Shown piece by piece: positions 55,434-63,261 of a DNA stretch of 63,417 nucleotides (position 1 is the first letter of the stretch; every line of letters begins with the position of its first letter). Under the pieces are notes generated by a model, which did not search any database, was not told the origin of the DNA, and worked only from the letters and a program-made list of their open reading frames with translations. The DNA comes from Bacteroidales bacterium (GTDB lineage Bacteria > Bacteroidota > Bacteroidia > Bacteroidales > UBA932). The stretch is taken from contig JAFRXC010000055.1 in NCBI GenBank assembly GCA_017437825.1, positions 1-63,417 on the forward strand, read 5' to 3'. The position numbers were made by a program, and so were the translations under genes.

Positions 55434-56519
55434 TTATTCTCCTAATACGCACCATTTAACTACTGGAATTCTGCGGATAGTCTCGTTCAGCAGGGGAGAG
55501 AGTGTGAACACCGCTACTGTCAGTATGGCGTACATTGCCACAGGAGGCAGGTTGGTATTGACCTTCAGGTTATAACCTACGGCTGCAATTACCAGATAGT
55601 GGACGATGTAGATGCCGAAACTGGATTTTGTCATATAGCCCGCGAACTTGCCTGTATAGTCGAATTTGGCTTTGAACCACGCCATCATCGCCAGGCACAT
55701 CAGCCAGCCGTAGAGGCAGTTGAGAGGGCTGCCAAGGTATTCAGGCGAGGTGTTGTCCTGTCCGAAGGTGGTGGCAATCAGTACAATCCCAGAAATGACG
55801 GCGCATACCAGAAGAGGCGCCCAGACTTTTGAGATCCTTTCCTGAACCTCGTCGTGTGAGAATACGAAATATCCCAGCAGGAAGGGTATGAGGTAGAATA
55901 TCGGCTTGTACAGGTTCAGAAGGCCGTCCAGGGATTCCGGACGAGGATTCCTGATCAGTGTATGCTCGCCAGCCCAGAACAGGATGCCAAGAAGGATAAT
56001 GGGAACTATTCCTGCTTTTCCGCACCAGTTCCAGAATCTGTCATTCTTGTCAAGGGCGCGTACAAGAAGGAGTACCAGGCATAGCAGCCACAGTACCTGG
56101 ACAAACCATAGAGGGCCTATCCCGCTGAAAGCCATTATAAAGTATTTTGCTATTGCGGGAACACCGTCGAAAACGCCTTCCCTTGATGCGACGACTGTGT
56201 TGAAGTATCCCACCATCCAATGGAATACAAAGAGGCCGATGGTTCCCGGAACCAGCAGTTTGCGAGTGCGGGCCTTGAACCATTCTTTTGAACCGTGCTT
56301 TTCCAGCGCGTAGCGTGCGCTGATGCCCGCGAGGATGAAAAGAATCGGCATGAACCACGGATACAGGATGTACATTATAACATCCTGATACTGAGGTCCG
56401 TCGCCAAACCCTCCTATGCCGCCGAATACGCCTTTGTTGTTGTAAAAGTAGATTACGTGATAGAACAGCACTAGGAGAACTGTCACCCAGCGCAAATTGT
56501 CAATCCAATGTTTTCTCAT
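55434..56519 (-). CDS. Acyltransferase family 3 membrane protein
   Basis: 361 residues with about ten hydrophobic helices. N-terminal RKHWIDNLRWVTVLLVLFYHVIYFY is the acyltransferase-3 signature (helix 1 with R/D and the invariant His). PGTIGLFVFHWMVGYFN and the C-terminal FGIYIVHYLVIAAVGY fit too. The family O-acetylates surface or secreted sugars using cytosolic acyl-CoA; the acceptor is unknown. The start overlaps the AbrB-like gene in an ATGA junction. Confidence 0.88.
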   Translation of the reverse strand: MRKHWIDNLRWVTVLLVLFYHVIYFYNNKGVFGGIGGFGDGPQYQDVIMYILYPWFMPILFILAGISARYALEKHGSKEWFKARTRKLLVPGTIGLFVFHWMVGYFNTVVASREGVFDGVPAIAKYFIMAFSGIGPLWFVQVLWLLCLVLLLVRALDKNDRFWNWCGKAGIVPIILLGILFWAGEHTLIRNPRPESLDGLLNLYKPIFYLIPFLLGYFVFSHDEVQERISKVWAPLLVCAVISGIVLIATTFGQDNTSPEYLGSPLNCLYGWLMCLAMMAWFKAKFDYTGKFAGYMTKSSFGIYIVHYLVIAAVGYNLKVNTNLPPVAMYAILTVAVFTLSPLLNETIRRIPVVKWCVLGE

Positions 56520-56725
56520 TTTGTAAGTCCTTCCATAGCTTGGTCGATGATGCTCTGAAATACTTCAGTCTTCAGCAAGGCTAATCCTTTCTGGTCCCCG
56601 AGCATCATAAGGGTGTCACCAGTCTGGATGTTGTATACCTTTCTGGCATCCTTGGGGATAACTATCTGCCCCTTGTCGCCTACCTTCACTACTCCGAAGA
56701 TGTATTTTCCGTCTTTTTCTTGCAT
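56516..56725 (-). CDS. AbrB/SpoVT-type DNA-binding protein
   Basis: 69 residues from the ATG at 56725. The swapped-hairpin AbrB domain is clear: VVKVGDKGQIVIPKDARKVYNIQTGDTLMMLGDQKGLALLK. The short C-terminal tail (TEVFQSIIDQAMEGL) may dimerise. It resembles regulators rather than antitoxins; no toxin gene is next to it, but the acyltransferase gene overlaps it by 4 bases, suggesting autoregulated co-expression. Confidence 0.85.
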   Translation of the reverse strand: MQEKDGKYIFGVVKVGDKGQIVIPKDARKVYNIQTGDTLMMLGDQKGLALLKTEVFQSIIDQAMEGLTK

Positions 56726-56752
56726 TTCGTGGTAAAAGTTAGAAATTTCCCA

Positions 56753-56760
56753 CAAATATA
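56753..56760 (-). promoter_or_regulatory. -7 element (TATATTTG, minus) of the AbrB-acyltransferase pair
   Basis: TATATTTG on the minus strand, 27 bases before the start at 56725. The 60-base divergent region also has TATATTTA (56774-56781) on the + strand just before the phosphatase ATG. Confidence 0.55.
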
Positions 56761-56785
56761 ACAAAATATATCATATATTTACAAT

Positions 56786-57787
56786 ATGAAGAAGAGAATT
56801 GTCTTTTTATTGACTCTTGCCATTCTGGCAATTGCTTCGTGTAGCTATAAGCACTACACTTACCTCAAGGCTGCAGAGGAGAGAGAATCATTTACTCCCG
56901 CCCAGCAGAAAGAATATGACGCATTTATCTGGCGTGCGGAACGAAGGGACAGGGATGCCCTGCCCAGCAGCTTCCGAACCTGCCAGAGCGAGTTGAGAGT
57001 GCGCAGCGACGTTTCCGGTTATGACCCCACTTACCAGCCCTCCACAAAGGGCTTGGCAGACTTGAAGGTCAGCGCCAGCTCGGACTTCAGCGCCAAGGAA
57101 CTTGACGCCCTTGTGGCGGAGATCCGCAAGCTACACAGCGGCCCCATCACTATTGTTGACCTCAGGAGCGAGACTCACGGCCTCCTGAACGGAGACCACC
57201 TGTCTTTATATGGCCAGGAGAACTGGGACAATATGGGATTGACCCACGAGCAGATCATAGAGAACGAGAAACAGATTATTCACGGCCTTGTAGGCAAGGA
57301 GATTGAGACCGGCGGCACCAGCCGCGGCGGACGGACCACCAAGATGCTGGTTACATCCGCAGAGACCGAAGAGGAGCTTTGCGCAAGGAAGGGAGTAGGT
57401 TACCTTCGTCTTACCGTCCTTGACCACTGCTTTGCAGACCCACGCAGTATTGATGCCTTCGTCTCATTCGTGAAGGATATGCCGGAAGATACCTGGCTCC
57501 ACATCCACTGCCAGGCCGGTATGGGAAGGACCAATATGTTCCTGGTATTCTATGACTTTATGCGTAATACTGACGTACCAGTCAAGGACGTAGTCTATCG
57601 TCATTTTATGCAGGGCGGCAACTTCCAGCTCTACGACGGTATGAAAGAGAACGAGGCTGAGTGGAAGATTCCACTGGCAAAGGAGAAAGTAGAGATGATT
57701 CCTCTGGTTCACGAGTACATAAAGGAGCAGAAGCCCAAAGGCTATAAGGTTCCCTGGAGCCAGTGGAAGACCAGGTTCAAGTCTTAG
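56786..57787 (+). CDS. PTP-like (cysteine) phosphatase lipoprotein, phytase-like
   Basis: 333 residues. Lipoprotein signal MKKRIVFLLTLAILAIASC. A PTP catalytic loop HCQAGMGRTN (Cys-X5-Arg) is near residue 250, with an upstream VDLRSETHG segment that could supply the WPD-like Asp region. The layout resembles PTP-like inositol polyphosphatases (cysteine phytases) such as those of Selenomonas, which share HCxAGxGRT. A phosphatase acting in the periplasm or on the surface on inositol phosphates is plausible; tyrosine phosphate cannot be excluded. Confidence 0.84.
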   Translation: MKKRIVFLLTLAILAIASCSYKHYTYLKAAEERESFTPAQQKEYDAFIWRAERRDRDALPSSFRTCQSELRVRSDVSGYDPTYQPSTKGLADLKVSASSDFSAKELDALVAEIRKLHSGPITIVDLRSETHGLLNGDHLSLYGQENWDNMGLTHEQIIENEKQIIHGLVGKEIETGGTSRGGRTTKMLVTSAETEEELCARKGVGYLRLTVLDHCFADPRSIDAFVSFVKDMPEDTWLHIHCQAGMGRTNMFLVFYDFMRNTDVPVKDVVYRHFMQGGNFQLYDGMKENEAEWKIPLAKEKVEMIPLVHEYIKEQKPKGYKVPWSQWKTRFKS

Positions 57788-57788
57788 T

Positions 57789-59180
57789 TTACTTTTCCGG
57801 CCCGTATAGGGCTGTAGGATAATTCCCGGTGAAGCAGGCGGTGCAGAGGGTGGTCCGGCAGGACGCCTTCAGCAGCGCCTGCTCTGATAGATAGTGGAGG
57901 GAGTCTGCGCCAATGTATTCGCAGATTTCCTCCACGTTGTGATCGGCGCCTATCAGCTGGTCGGTGGTTCTGGTGTCTATGCCATAGAAGCACGGCCAGG
58001 CGTATTTGGGGCTGGCGATTAGCATATGCACCTCCCGGGCGCCGGCGTCGCGCAGCAGCCTTACAATCTGCCTGGAGGTGGTTCCGCGGACTATGGAATC
58101 GTCTATCAGGGCGATGGATTTACCTTCCACCACGCTGCGTATGGGGGACATTTTCATACGGACGCCCAGGTCGCGCATGGACTGGGATGGCTGGATGAAG
58201 GTCCTGGCAACGTAGATGTTCTTCAGCAGACCTTTCTCCAGAGGTATGTGCGATGCCTCAGAGTAGCCCATGGCGGCGCTGATGCTGGAGTCGGGAACGC
58301 CTACCACTATGTCAGCGCGCACGGGGTGCTCCTCAAAGAGGAGCCGGCCCGACCGCTTGCGGAACTTGTGGACATTGCACCCTTCTATGTCGCTGTCAGG
58401 TCGGGCGAAGTAGATGAATTCCATCGCACACATATACCTCCCAGGGTGTTGAGAATGACGGTAGCTTTTTATCCCGTCAGGGCTTATGGCTACCAGTTCT
58501 CCCGGGTCTATGTCGCGGATGAACTCCGCTTCCAGGGCGTTCAGGGCGCAGGTTTCGCTGGCTACGACGTAGCCGCCTTCCAGCCGCCCTATGGAAAGGG
58601 GGCGGAAGCCGTACTTGTCGCGACAGGCGTACAGGATGCCTTCGGCCAGGATTACTGTGGAGAAAGCCCCGTCCAGCTGGTTGGCGGCAGACATTATGCT
58701 TTGCGCCCAGCCTTCGTCCCTTGCCCTCATACCTATGAGATGGGCGAAGAGTTCGCTGTCAGAGGTGGATTGGAACAGGTGCCCGATGTCTTCGAGACTG
58801 GACTTGATGTGGTCTGCATTCACAATGTTGCCGTTGTGGGCGAAGGCGAAGGTGCCAGCGTTGCAGGTGGTGCTGAAGGGTTGGATATTCTCCCTTCCGC
58901 CTACGGCGGTAGTGGGGTAGCGGACGTGGCCTATGCAGGAGTCGCCAGGGAGTTCGGAGAAGGAATCGTCGGGGAATACGTCTTTGACAAGGCCGGCGCC
59001 CTTGCGTATCCGGAGTCTGCGGTCAGGGCCGCAGACGGCCATTCCGCAAGCCTGCTGGCCGCGGTGCTGGATGGCCTCCAGCGCCACGAAAGCGTGGCGG
59101 GAGGCGCCATCCACTCCGTAGATTCCAACTACGCCGCACTCCTCGTGCAACTCATCTATGCAATCCCTGAGCTTGCTCAT
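57789..59180 (-). CDS. purF: Amidophosphoribosyltransferase
   Basis: 463 residues. First committed step of purine synthesis: PRPP plus glutamine to phosphoribosylamine. A propeptide precedes the N-terminal nucleophile Cys15 (HEECGVVGIYG). AFAHNGNIVNA belongs to the glutaminase domain and IALIDDSIVRGTTSRQIVRLL to the PRPP-binding site. Located 30 bases after amt on the same strand, apparently the third gene of the glnK-amt unit, a glutamine-consuming enzyme under ammonium-uptake control. Confidence 0.96.
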   Translation of the reverse strand: MSKLRDCIDELHEECGVVGIYGVDGASRHAFVALEAIQHRGQQACGMAVCGPDRRLRIRKGAGLVKDVFPDDSFSELPGDSCIGHVRYPTTAVGGRENIQPFSTTCNAGTFAFAHNGNIVNADHIKSSLEDIGHLFQSTSDSELFAHLIGMRARDEGWAQSIMSAANQLDGAFSTVILAEGILYACRDKYGFRPLSIGRLEGGYVVASETCALNALEAEFIRDIDPGELVAISPDGIKSYRHSQHPGRYMCAMEFIYFARPDSDIEGCNVHKFRKRSGRLLFEEHPVRADIVVGVPDSSISAAMGYSEASHIPLEKGLLKNIYVARTFIQPSQSMRDLGVRMKMSPIRSVVEGKSIALIDDSIVRGTTSRQIVRLLRDAGAREVHMLIASPKYAWPCFYGIDTRTTDQLIGADHNVEEICEYIGADSLHYLSEQALLKASCRTTLCTACFTGNYPTALYGPEK

Positions 59181-59210
59181 ATTTTGGTTACAATATAGGT
59201 ATTCTTTTTA

Positions 59211-60428
59211 TCAGTTGTAACAGCTTTCTCCGTGTTCGTAGATGTCCAGGCCTTCGTCTTCCACGCGGGCCTCTACGCGAAGGCCGGCGAATTTCTTTAT
59301 TCCGAAGAAGAGCAGGAATCCGCAAACCGCGGCCCAGAGGTCAATTACCAGGATACCTAGGCACTGAATGCCGAAGAAATGAAAGCCTCCGCCGTAGAAG
59401 AGGCCGCCGTCTGTTGCCAAGAGACCAGTCATCAGCGTTCCAAGTATTCCGCATACACCGTGCACGGAAGAAGCTCCTACTGGGTCGTCAATGTGAAGCT
59501 TATGGTCGAAAAACTCGATTGCGAAGACCAGAACCGTGCCGCAGATCAAGCCAATGATTACTGCTCCCCAAGGAGATACCAGATCGCATCCTGCAGTTAT
59601 GCCCACCAGGCCCGCCAGCACACCGTTGAGCATCATTGAGAGCGAAGGCTTTCCGTACTTGATCCAGGTGAGGAACAGCGTTGCGGCTCCGCCTGCCGCC
59701 GCGGAGAGGTTGGTGGTTAGGAAAACGTGGGAGATGGCTATGCGGTTAACTTCTCCACTAGCTGCAAGCTGGCTGCCCGGGTTGAATCCGAACCATCCGA
59801 GCCAGAGGATGAATACGCCCAGCGCTGCCAGGGACAGGCTATGTCCCGGAATAGCGCGGCTCTTTCCGTCCTTTCCGTATTTGCCGCGGCGAGGGCCAAG
59901 GGCAATGGCTCCAATCAAAGCCAGCACTCCTCCTACGCTATGGACGATTGCGCTGCCTGCGAAATCGTGGAAACCCAGGTCTGCCAGCCAGCCTCCGCCC
60001 CAGGTCCAGTGTCCTTCCACAGGGTAAATGATCAGAGATATGAAAGCGCTGTAAATCATATACATGGAGAATTTGGTCCTCTCTGCCATGGCACCGCTTA
60101 CAATGGTAGCCGAAGTGGCACAGAATACCGTCTGAAAGATCAGGAATCCTTCTACCGGCAGATCTCCCTTATAGAAGGAAAGGTCTCCCCAGTTGGGCGC
60201 GCCAATAAAACCGGCACCGTCACTTCCGAACATAAAGCCGAAGCCTACGAAGAAAAACAGCAGGGACCCCAGCATAAAGTCCACGAAGTTCTTCATCAGG
60301 ATGTTAACAGTATTCTTGCCTTGGGTGAATCCCGCCTCGCAGAGTGCGAATCCGGGTTGCATCCAAAAGACCAACATTGCTGCAAGCAGCATCCATACAG
60401 TATCCAGAGATATAGCTAAGTCGTTCAT
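59211..60428 (-). CDS. amt: Ammonium transporter Amt
   Basis: 405 residues, about eleven membrane helices. The Amt signature DFAGSAIVHSVGGVLALIGA carries the first pore His and SSVHGVCGILGTLMTGLLA the second. N-terminal VWMLLAAMLVFWMQPGFALCEAGF and C-terminal VEDEGLDIYEHGE (PII-contact region) are typical. Preceded by glnK (21-base gap) and followed by purF. Confidence 0.96.
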   Translation of the reverse strand: MNDLAISLDTVWMLLAAMLVFWMQPGFALCEAGFTQGKNTVNILMKNFVDFMLGSLLFFFVGFGFMFGSDGAGFIGAPNWGDLSFYKGDLPVEGFLIFQTVFCATSATIVSGAMAERTKFSMYMIYSAFISLIIYPVEGHWTWGGGWLADLGFHDFAGSAIVHSVGGVLALIGAIALGPRRGKYGKDGKSRAIPGHSLSLAALGVFILWLGWFGFNPGSQLAASGEVNRIAISHVFLTTNLSAAAGGAATLFLTWIKYGKPSLSMMLNGVLAGLVGITAGCDLVSPWGAVIIGLICGTVLVFAIEFFDHKLHIDDPVGASSVHGVCGILGTLMTGLLATDGGLFYGGGFHFFGIQCLGILVIDLWAAVCGFLLFFGIKKFAGLRVEARVEDEGLDIYEHGESCYN

Positions 60429-60449
60429 AATACATTCATTTTAAAGTTG

Positions 60450-60797
60450 TTATTTCCTGTCCCTAAGTACGGTGTCACCGTGTTCTCCTGTCCTGATGGA
60501 CCAGGTGTCAATCACGTCGCTCACAAAGATTCGCCCGTCTCCGACCTCGCCCGTATGGGCCTCGCGCAGGAGGACTTCGATTGTAGGCTCCACAAAGATG
60601 TCACGGCATATGATAGTCAAGGCAATGCGCTCTATGACATCGGTGGAGTACTGGACGCCGCGGTAGATCCTTTCCTGCCGGCTCTGGCCGATGCCGTGTA
60701 CGCTGTGATACTCAAACCAGTTGATGTCTGACTGGAGCAGGGCCTCCTTCACATCCTCGAACCTTGTCCTGCGGATGATGGCTTCAATCCTTTTCAT
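60450..60797 (-). CDS. glnK: Nitrogen regulatory PII protein
   Basis: 115 residues from the ATG at 60797; the upstream extension is not credible. PII trimer protein: MKRIEAIIRRTRFEDVKEAL, T-loop region HGIGQSRQERIYRGVQY with the Tyr that can be uridylylated in other bacteria, and the C-terminal VGDGRIFVSDVIDTWSIRTGEHG that binds ATP and 2-oxoglutarate. Pairing with amt is the rule for GlnK, which plugs the channel when nitrogen is ample. Transcript reaches it through a leader ORF and terminator. Confidence 0.94.
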   Translation of the reverse strand: MKRIEAIIRRTRFEDVKEALLQSDINWFEYHSVHGIGQSRQERIYRGVQYSTDVIERIALTIICRDIFVEPTIEVLLREAHTGEVGDGRIFVSDVIDTWSIRTGEHGDTVLRDRK

Positions 60798-60842
60798 AAT
60801 GAATCTGTTTTTAAGTTTTACAAAACCTTTTGGGAAAGGCAC

Positions 60843-60882
60843 AAAAAAAGAAGACCGGCTCTTTTTTAGAACCGGTCTTCTT
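60843..60882 (-). terminator. Attenuator terminator in front of glnK
   Basis: Minus-strand hairpin: AAGAAGACCGGTTC (60882-60869) / GAGCCGGTCTTCTT (60861-60848), one G-U pair, loop TAAAAAA, U run down to 60843. It lies between the leader ORF stop (60900) and the glnK start (60797), on the same strand as both, so it must be regulated for glnK to be expressed from an upstream promoter. Confidence 0.85.
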
Positions 60883-60899
60883 ATATATCTGACAAAAGA

Positions 60900-60983
60900 C
60901 TACCCTATCCGGCCGGCAAGACAGGATTTAACGTTATTATTCTGCTGATTGAGAATACCAAAAATATGGACGTCAGTAATCAT
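60900..60983 (-). CDS. Asn/Gln-containing leader peptide of glnK-amt-purF (27 aa)
   Basis: Short ORF found by eye on the minus strand: ATG at 60983-60981, TAG at 60902-60900. It reads MITDVHIFGIL, then NQQNNN at residues 12-17, then VKSCLAGRIG. Six consecutive Asn/Gln codons sit mid-peptide; the stop is 18 bases before the terminator hairpin. The arrangement copies the asnB leader: N/Q run, short tail containing V and C, stop, terminator, structural gene of nitrogen metabolism. Translation and function are inferred. Confidence 0.65.
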   Translation of the reverse strand: MITDVHIFGILNQQNNNVKSCLAGRIG

Positions 60984-61081
60984 TTTGTGTTGTTTTCTTG
61001 TGCTAATTTAGGATTAGAAAACGGAAAAACAATAAAAAATTTAAAAAATATTTTAATAAATCGTTTTACCAAAGCCAGAGA

Positions 61082-61636
61082 CTAGAGCAGGACGGAGCTT
61101 CTGTATTTGCGGGAAATTGGTAGCTCGACGCCCGCTATCAAGACTGTCTCCGGGGAGATGAAGGCTGCTTCGTTCCCGTTTACCAGGAAAGCCCTGTGGA
61201 TTCTGATAAAATCCGGGCCCAGGAGGTTCTCCCACTGGCTGATTCCAGTCTTGTTCCTGTAGGCTTTGCCGTCGCGTGTATGGATCCAGACCTCCGAGTC
61301 GCGGGACTCGATGTATAGGATGTCTTCTGCATTAAGTGAGACTTTCCTGTAGTCTGAAGTAAAGGAGACAGGGTGGGTTTTCTTAGTTTTGCCAAGCCAT
61401 TTTTCCAGCCGGAACTCGCCGTAGGCGAGGGTGGTGAGGATTATGGCCAGGAAGACCGGGTTAGCCATGATAGGTGCGATATCCTGCGGGAAATAGTAGG
61501 CGGGTTCGTTCTTGATATATGAGAACAGCATATGTGTCAAAATCAGCAGGAACAGCGCAAGGGCCATTACACCCAGAATGATAAAGATGCTATGCTTGAT
61601 TCTGTCATTGGCCGGTTCTTTTGGAATGGCCGTCAT
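61082..61636 (-). CDS. Membrane-bound LytTR-domain transcriptional regulator
   Basis: 184 residues from the ATG at 61636; upstream Met codons would overlap the opposite gene further. Two hydrophobic helices (SIFIILGVMALALFLLILTHMLF and MANPVFLAIILTTLAYGEF) precede a C-terminal LytTR DNA-binding domain: KVSLNAEDILYIESRDSEVWIHTRDGKAYRNKTGISQWENLLGPDFIRIHRAFLVN. There is no receiver domain, so signalling would come through the membrane part. The exact start is uncertain because the 5' end overlaps the + strand gene. Confidence 0.78.
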   Translation of the reverse strand: MTAIPKEPANDRIKHSIFIILGVMALALFLLILTHMLFSYIKNEPAYYFPQDIAPIMANPVFLAIILTTLAYGEFRLEKWLGKTKKTHPVSFTSDYRKVSLNAEDILYIESRDSEVWIHTRDGKAYRNKTGISQWENLLGPDFIRIHRAFLVNGNEAAFISPETVLIAGVELPISRKYRSSVLL

Positions 61637-61901
61637 AACTCTGTTGCTGATCGCTCTTTTCTTTGCTGCCTGGAAGGCTCCGGCATGGGTGAAGGAAATT
61701 GGGCTGGCAGCTCTTGTTTTTGGAGCCATATGGACCTTGGCTGGCTTTTTCCAAATGGCTGACTTCTTGGCTGGGAACTCAGATGTCGCTCCCAATTTTA
61801 TATGGGGCGGGGTCAAAGTAGCTATCATCCCTATTATTTACGGCATTATCGTATATATCATCTCATTGATACTACGCGTCATCCACAAGCCTCGCGCCTG
61901 A
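61578..61901 (+). CDS. Small MotA/TolQ/ExbB-like membrane protein
   Basis: 107 residues from the ATG at 61578; an ATG at 61626 giving 91 residues is equally possible. Three hydrophobic helices: AVITLLLIALFFAAWKAP, IGLAALVFGAIWTLAGFF and GVKVAIIPIIYGIIVYIISLILRVIH. The order WKAPxWVKEIGLxALV...GGxKVxxIPxxYGxIxYxISLIxR matches what I recall of short proton-channel-like proteins in Bacteroidota, which are not paired with ExbD. Head-to-head overlap with the LytTR gene of up to 59 bases. Confidence 0.72.
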   Translation: MIKMLCLILSLAGSFGMAVITLLLIALFFAAWKAPAWVKEIGLAALVFGAIWTLAGFFQMADFLAGNSDVAPNFIWGGVKVAIIPIIYGIIVYIISLILRVIHKPRA

Positions 61902-61925
61902 CGGCCTTGTCCGCGTCCCGGAGGG

Positions 61926-61990
61926 GGGGATTTGGTTCAGGAAACGGCCTTCTGGTGAACGGAATGGGGAGCCGGAGGTGGAAGGCAGCA
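61926..61990. repeat. Intergenic repeat, copy A
   Basis: Shares GGTTCA-ggaAACGGCCTTCTGG-TGAACGGAATGGGGAGC with copy C at 62884-62950, and its first half with copy B. Short inverted ends GTTCA/TGAAC. Located between the ExbB/MotA-like gene and the phospholipase gene. Confidence 0.75.
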
Positions 61991-62015
61991 GTTTTAAGGT
62001 AAGGGCCTGAAAGAA

Positions 62016-62777
62016 TTACAGAATATGGCCGAAAAGGATGCCGAAACGAATGTAGGGGACAGGGCGATAGCCTCTCACCCAGTCGCACAGGGCCTCTCCA
62101 TATCCCCGGTTGAACTGGGCGAACAGGGAGCAGAAACCAATATTGTATGCAGCATTTGCCTCAAGATTGAGATAGAAAGGCCCGAATGTCGGCGTCGCTT
62201 TCACACTGAGTTCCCACTTATCGTTACGATAGCCTGCAGTCAAGTCCCCGTATCCCAGAAAACGCCAGAAGACTTCCTGAGTGAGTTCTTCGTCATACCA
62301 GCCTATTCCCCCTCTGAGCGAAGCCTTGAACACCAGTCCGTTGGGCAGATAGGCCCCGTATTCTGCAAAAGCATAGTTCACGGAACGGCTGAAAGTATCG
62401 TTGTCGCTGCCCCTCATAGGGCGTCCGTTTGAACGGTGCTCGATACCTACCAGGAGCCTGTCCCTCTCAAGGGGGATGTTCAGGTACCATCCGGGTACGT
62501 AAGTATTATCTTTGAATGGGGAGGATTCGTCAAAGAAGTCCCATACGGATATTTGATTGTATGTGAAACTCATGTCAAGTCCTTCCTTGCCGCCTATGTT
62601 TTTCCAAAGGGGTATGCTGGTCCCAAACTGGAACTTGAGGTCTGCAGTGGTTTTATCTACGGGCCCCTGGAGGGGTATACCTCCTATGAAGTACATAGGG
62701 TGATATACTCCAAATTCCTGTGCCTTGCAAGGAAGTAGAAGTGTAAGGAGTGTAAGAATGAGAATCGGCCGTTTCAT
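62016..62777 (-). CDS. Outer-membrane phospholipase A (OMPLA-like)
   Basis: 253 residues with a signal peptide (MKRPILILTLLTLLLPCKAQ). Alternating beta-strand pattern of a barrel. The OMPLA catalytic site is recognisable: GIEHRSNGR (His and Ser of the triad) near residue 112, and SLFAQFNRGYGEALCDW near the C-terminus corresponds to the conserved FNGYGESLxDY strand. The PldA call rests on these motifs. A weak -7 (TATCTTTA, minus, 62793-62786) lies 8 bases before the ATG. Confidence 0.85.
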   Translation of the reverse strand: MKRPILILTLLTLLLPCKAQEFGVYHPMYFIGGIPLQGPVDKTTADLKFQFGTSIPLWKNIGGKEGLDMSFTYNQISVWDFFDESSPFKDNTYVPGWYLNIPLERDRLLVGIEHRSNGRPMRGSDNDTFSRSVNYAFAEYGAYLPNGLVFKASLRGGIGWYDEELTQEVFWRFLGYGDLTAGYRNDKWELSVKATPTFGPFYLNLEANAAYNIGFCSLFAQFNRGYGEALCDWVRGYRPVPYIRFGILFGHIL

Positions 62778-62835
62778 TTCGCCGGTAAAGATACGGATTC
62801 TTTGTATTTCCTGGATACAGGAATTACTCCCAGCG

Positions 62836-62875
62836 GGGGATTTGGTTCAGGAAAGGGGGCTCTGGTGAACCAAAT
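62836..62875. repeat. Intergenic repeat, copy B (divergent)
   Basis: TTTGGTTCA (62841-62849) and TGAACCAAA (62866-62874) form a perfect 9-bp inverted pair around AGGGGGCTCTGG-like text. It lies in the 341-base gene-free stretch 62778-63118, which also holds copy C, a small IR at 62988-63002 (ATCCCTC/AGGGAT) and the tRNA-Ser terminator; no gene is seen there. Confidence 0.65.
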
Positions 62876-62883
62876 AGCTTAGA

Positions 62884-62950
62884 GATGGGGCTTGGTTCAA
62901 AAAACGGCCTTCTGGTGAACGGAATGGGGAGCGGTAGGAGGAAAGGAGGG
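62884..62950. repeat. Intergenic repeat, copy C
   Basis: Nearly identical to copy A over about 43 bases (TTGGTTCA..AAACGGCCTTCTGGTGAACGGAATGGGGAGC). Same orientation as copies A and B. Followed by a purine-rich tail (GGTAGGAGGAAAGGAGGGG), comparable with the tail of copy A. Confidence 0.75.
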
Positions 62951-63071
62951 GTCAGCTGCAGGGTGGGAAAGGAATATCCCTCACGAGGGATTAGCCGCAG
63001 CAGAGCTGCGCCTCTTCCCTCGGTCACCGCGAGCAAAGCAAAAAGCAAGCTTTTACGGCTTGTGAAAATGC

Positions 63072-63094
63072 AAAACGCCACACAGTTGTGTGGC
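63072..63094 (-). terminator. Terminator of tRNA-Ser (minus strand)
   Basis: Perfect 8-bp stem GCCACACA (63077-63084) / TGTGTGGC (63087-63094) with a 2-base loop; on the minus strand followed by GTTTTGC. About 25 bases after the tRNA 3' end. An outer inverted pair, GCAAAGCAAAAAGCA / TGCTTTTTGCTTTGC, surrounds it. Confidence 0.7.
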
Positions 63095-63118
63095 ATTTGC
63101 TTTTTGCTTTGCATTGCG

Positions 63119-63203
63119 CGGTGAGTGAGGGATTCGAACCCCCGGTACGTTGCCGTACACCTGTTTTCGAGGCAGGCTCCTTCAACCACTCGGACAACTC
63201 ACC
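63119..63203 (-). tRNA. tRNA-Ser, anticodon CGA
   Basis: 85-nt class II tRNA on the minus strand: acceptor GGTGAGT/ACTCACC, anticodon loop CTCGAAA (CGA reads UCG), a long variable arm GTACGG-CAA-CGTAC, T-arm with GGTTCGAATCC, discriminator G. The base pair 31-39 is a C-A mismatch. CCA is not encoded. Confidence 0.93.
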
Positions 63204-63212
63204 TTGGGGTGG

Positions 63213-63220
63213 CAAAGATA
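63213..63220 (-). promoter_or_regulatory. -7 element (TATCTTTG, minus) of tRNA-Ser
   Basis: TATCTTTG on the minus strand, 9 bases before the tRNA 5' end. The same octamer stands on the + strand at 63233-63240 for the divergent icd gene. Confidence 0.65.
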
Positions 63221-63232
63221 CATATTATTTTT

Positions 63233-63240
63233 TATCTTTG
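63233..63240 (+). promoter_or_regulatory. -7 element (TATCTTTG) of icd
   Basis: TATCTTTG 21 bases before the ATG at 63262. No TTTG at the proper upstream distance. Confidence 0.6.
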
Positions 63241-63261
63241 TTTTCAGTTAAGTAGAAGGCT

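Noticed and set aside
58026..59198. 390-codon + strand open frame opposite purF
   Set aside because: It is the antisense of a fully conserved purF; its composition is a mirror of the codon pattern and no motif is seen.
62778..63118. Short ORFs over the intergenic repeats encoding NGLLVNGMGS-like peptides
   Set aside because: The peptide similarity only reflects the DNA repeat; the frames run into tRNA and terminator sequence.
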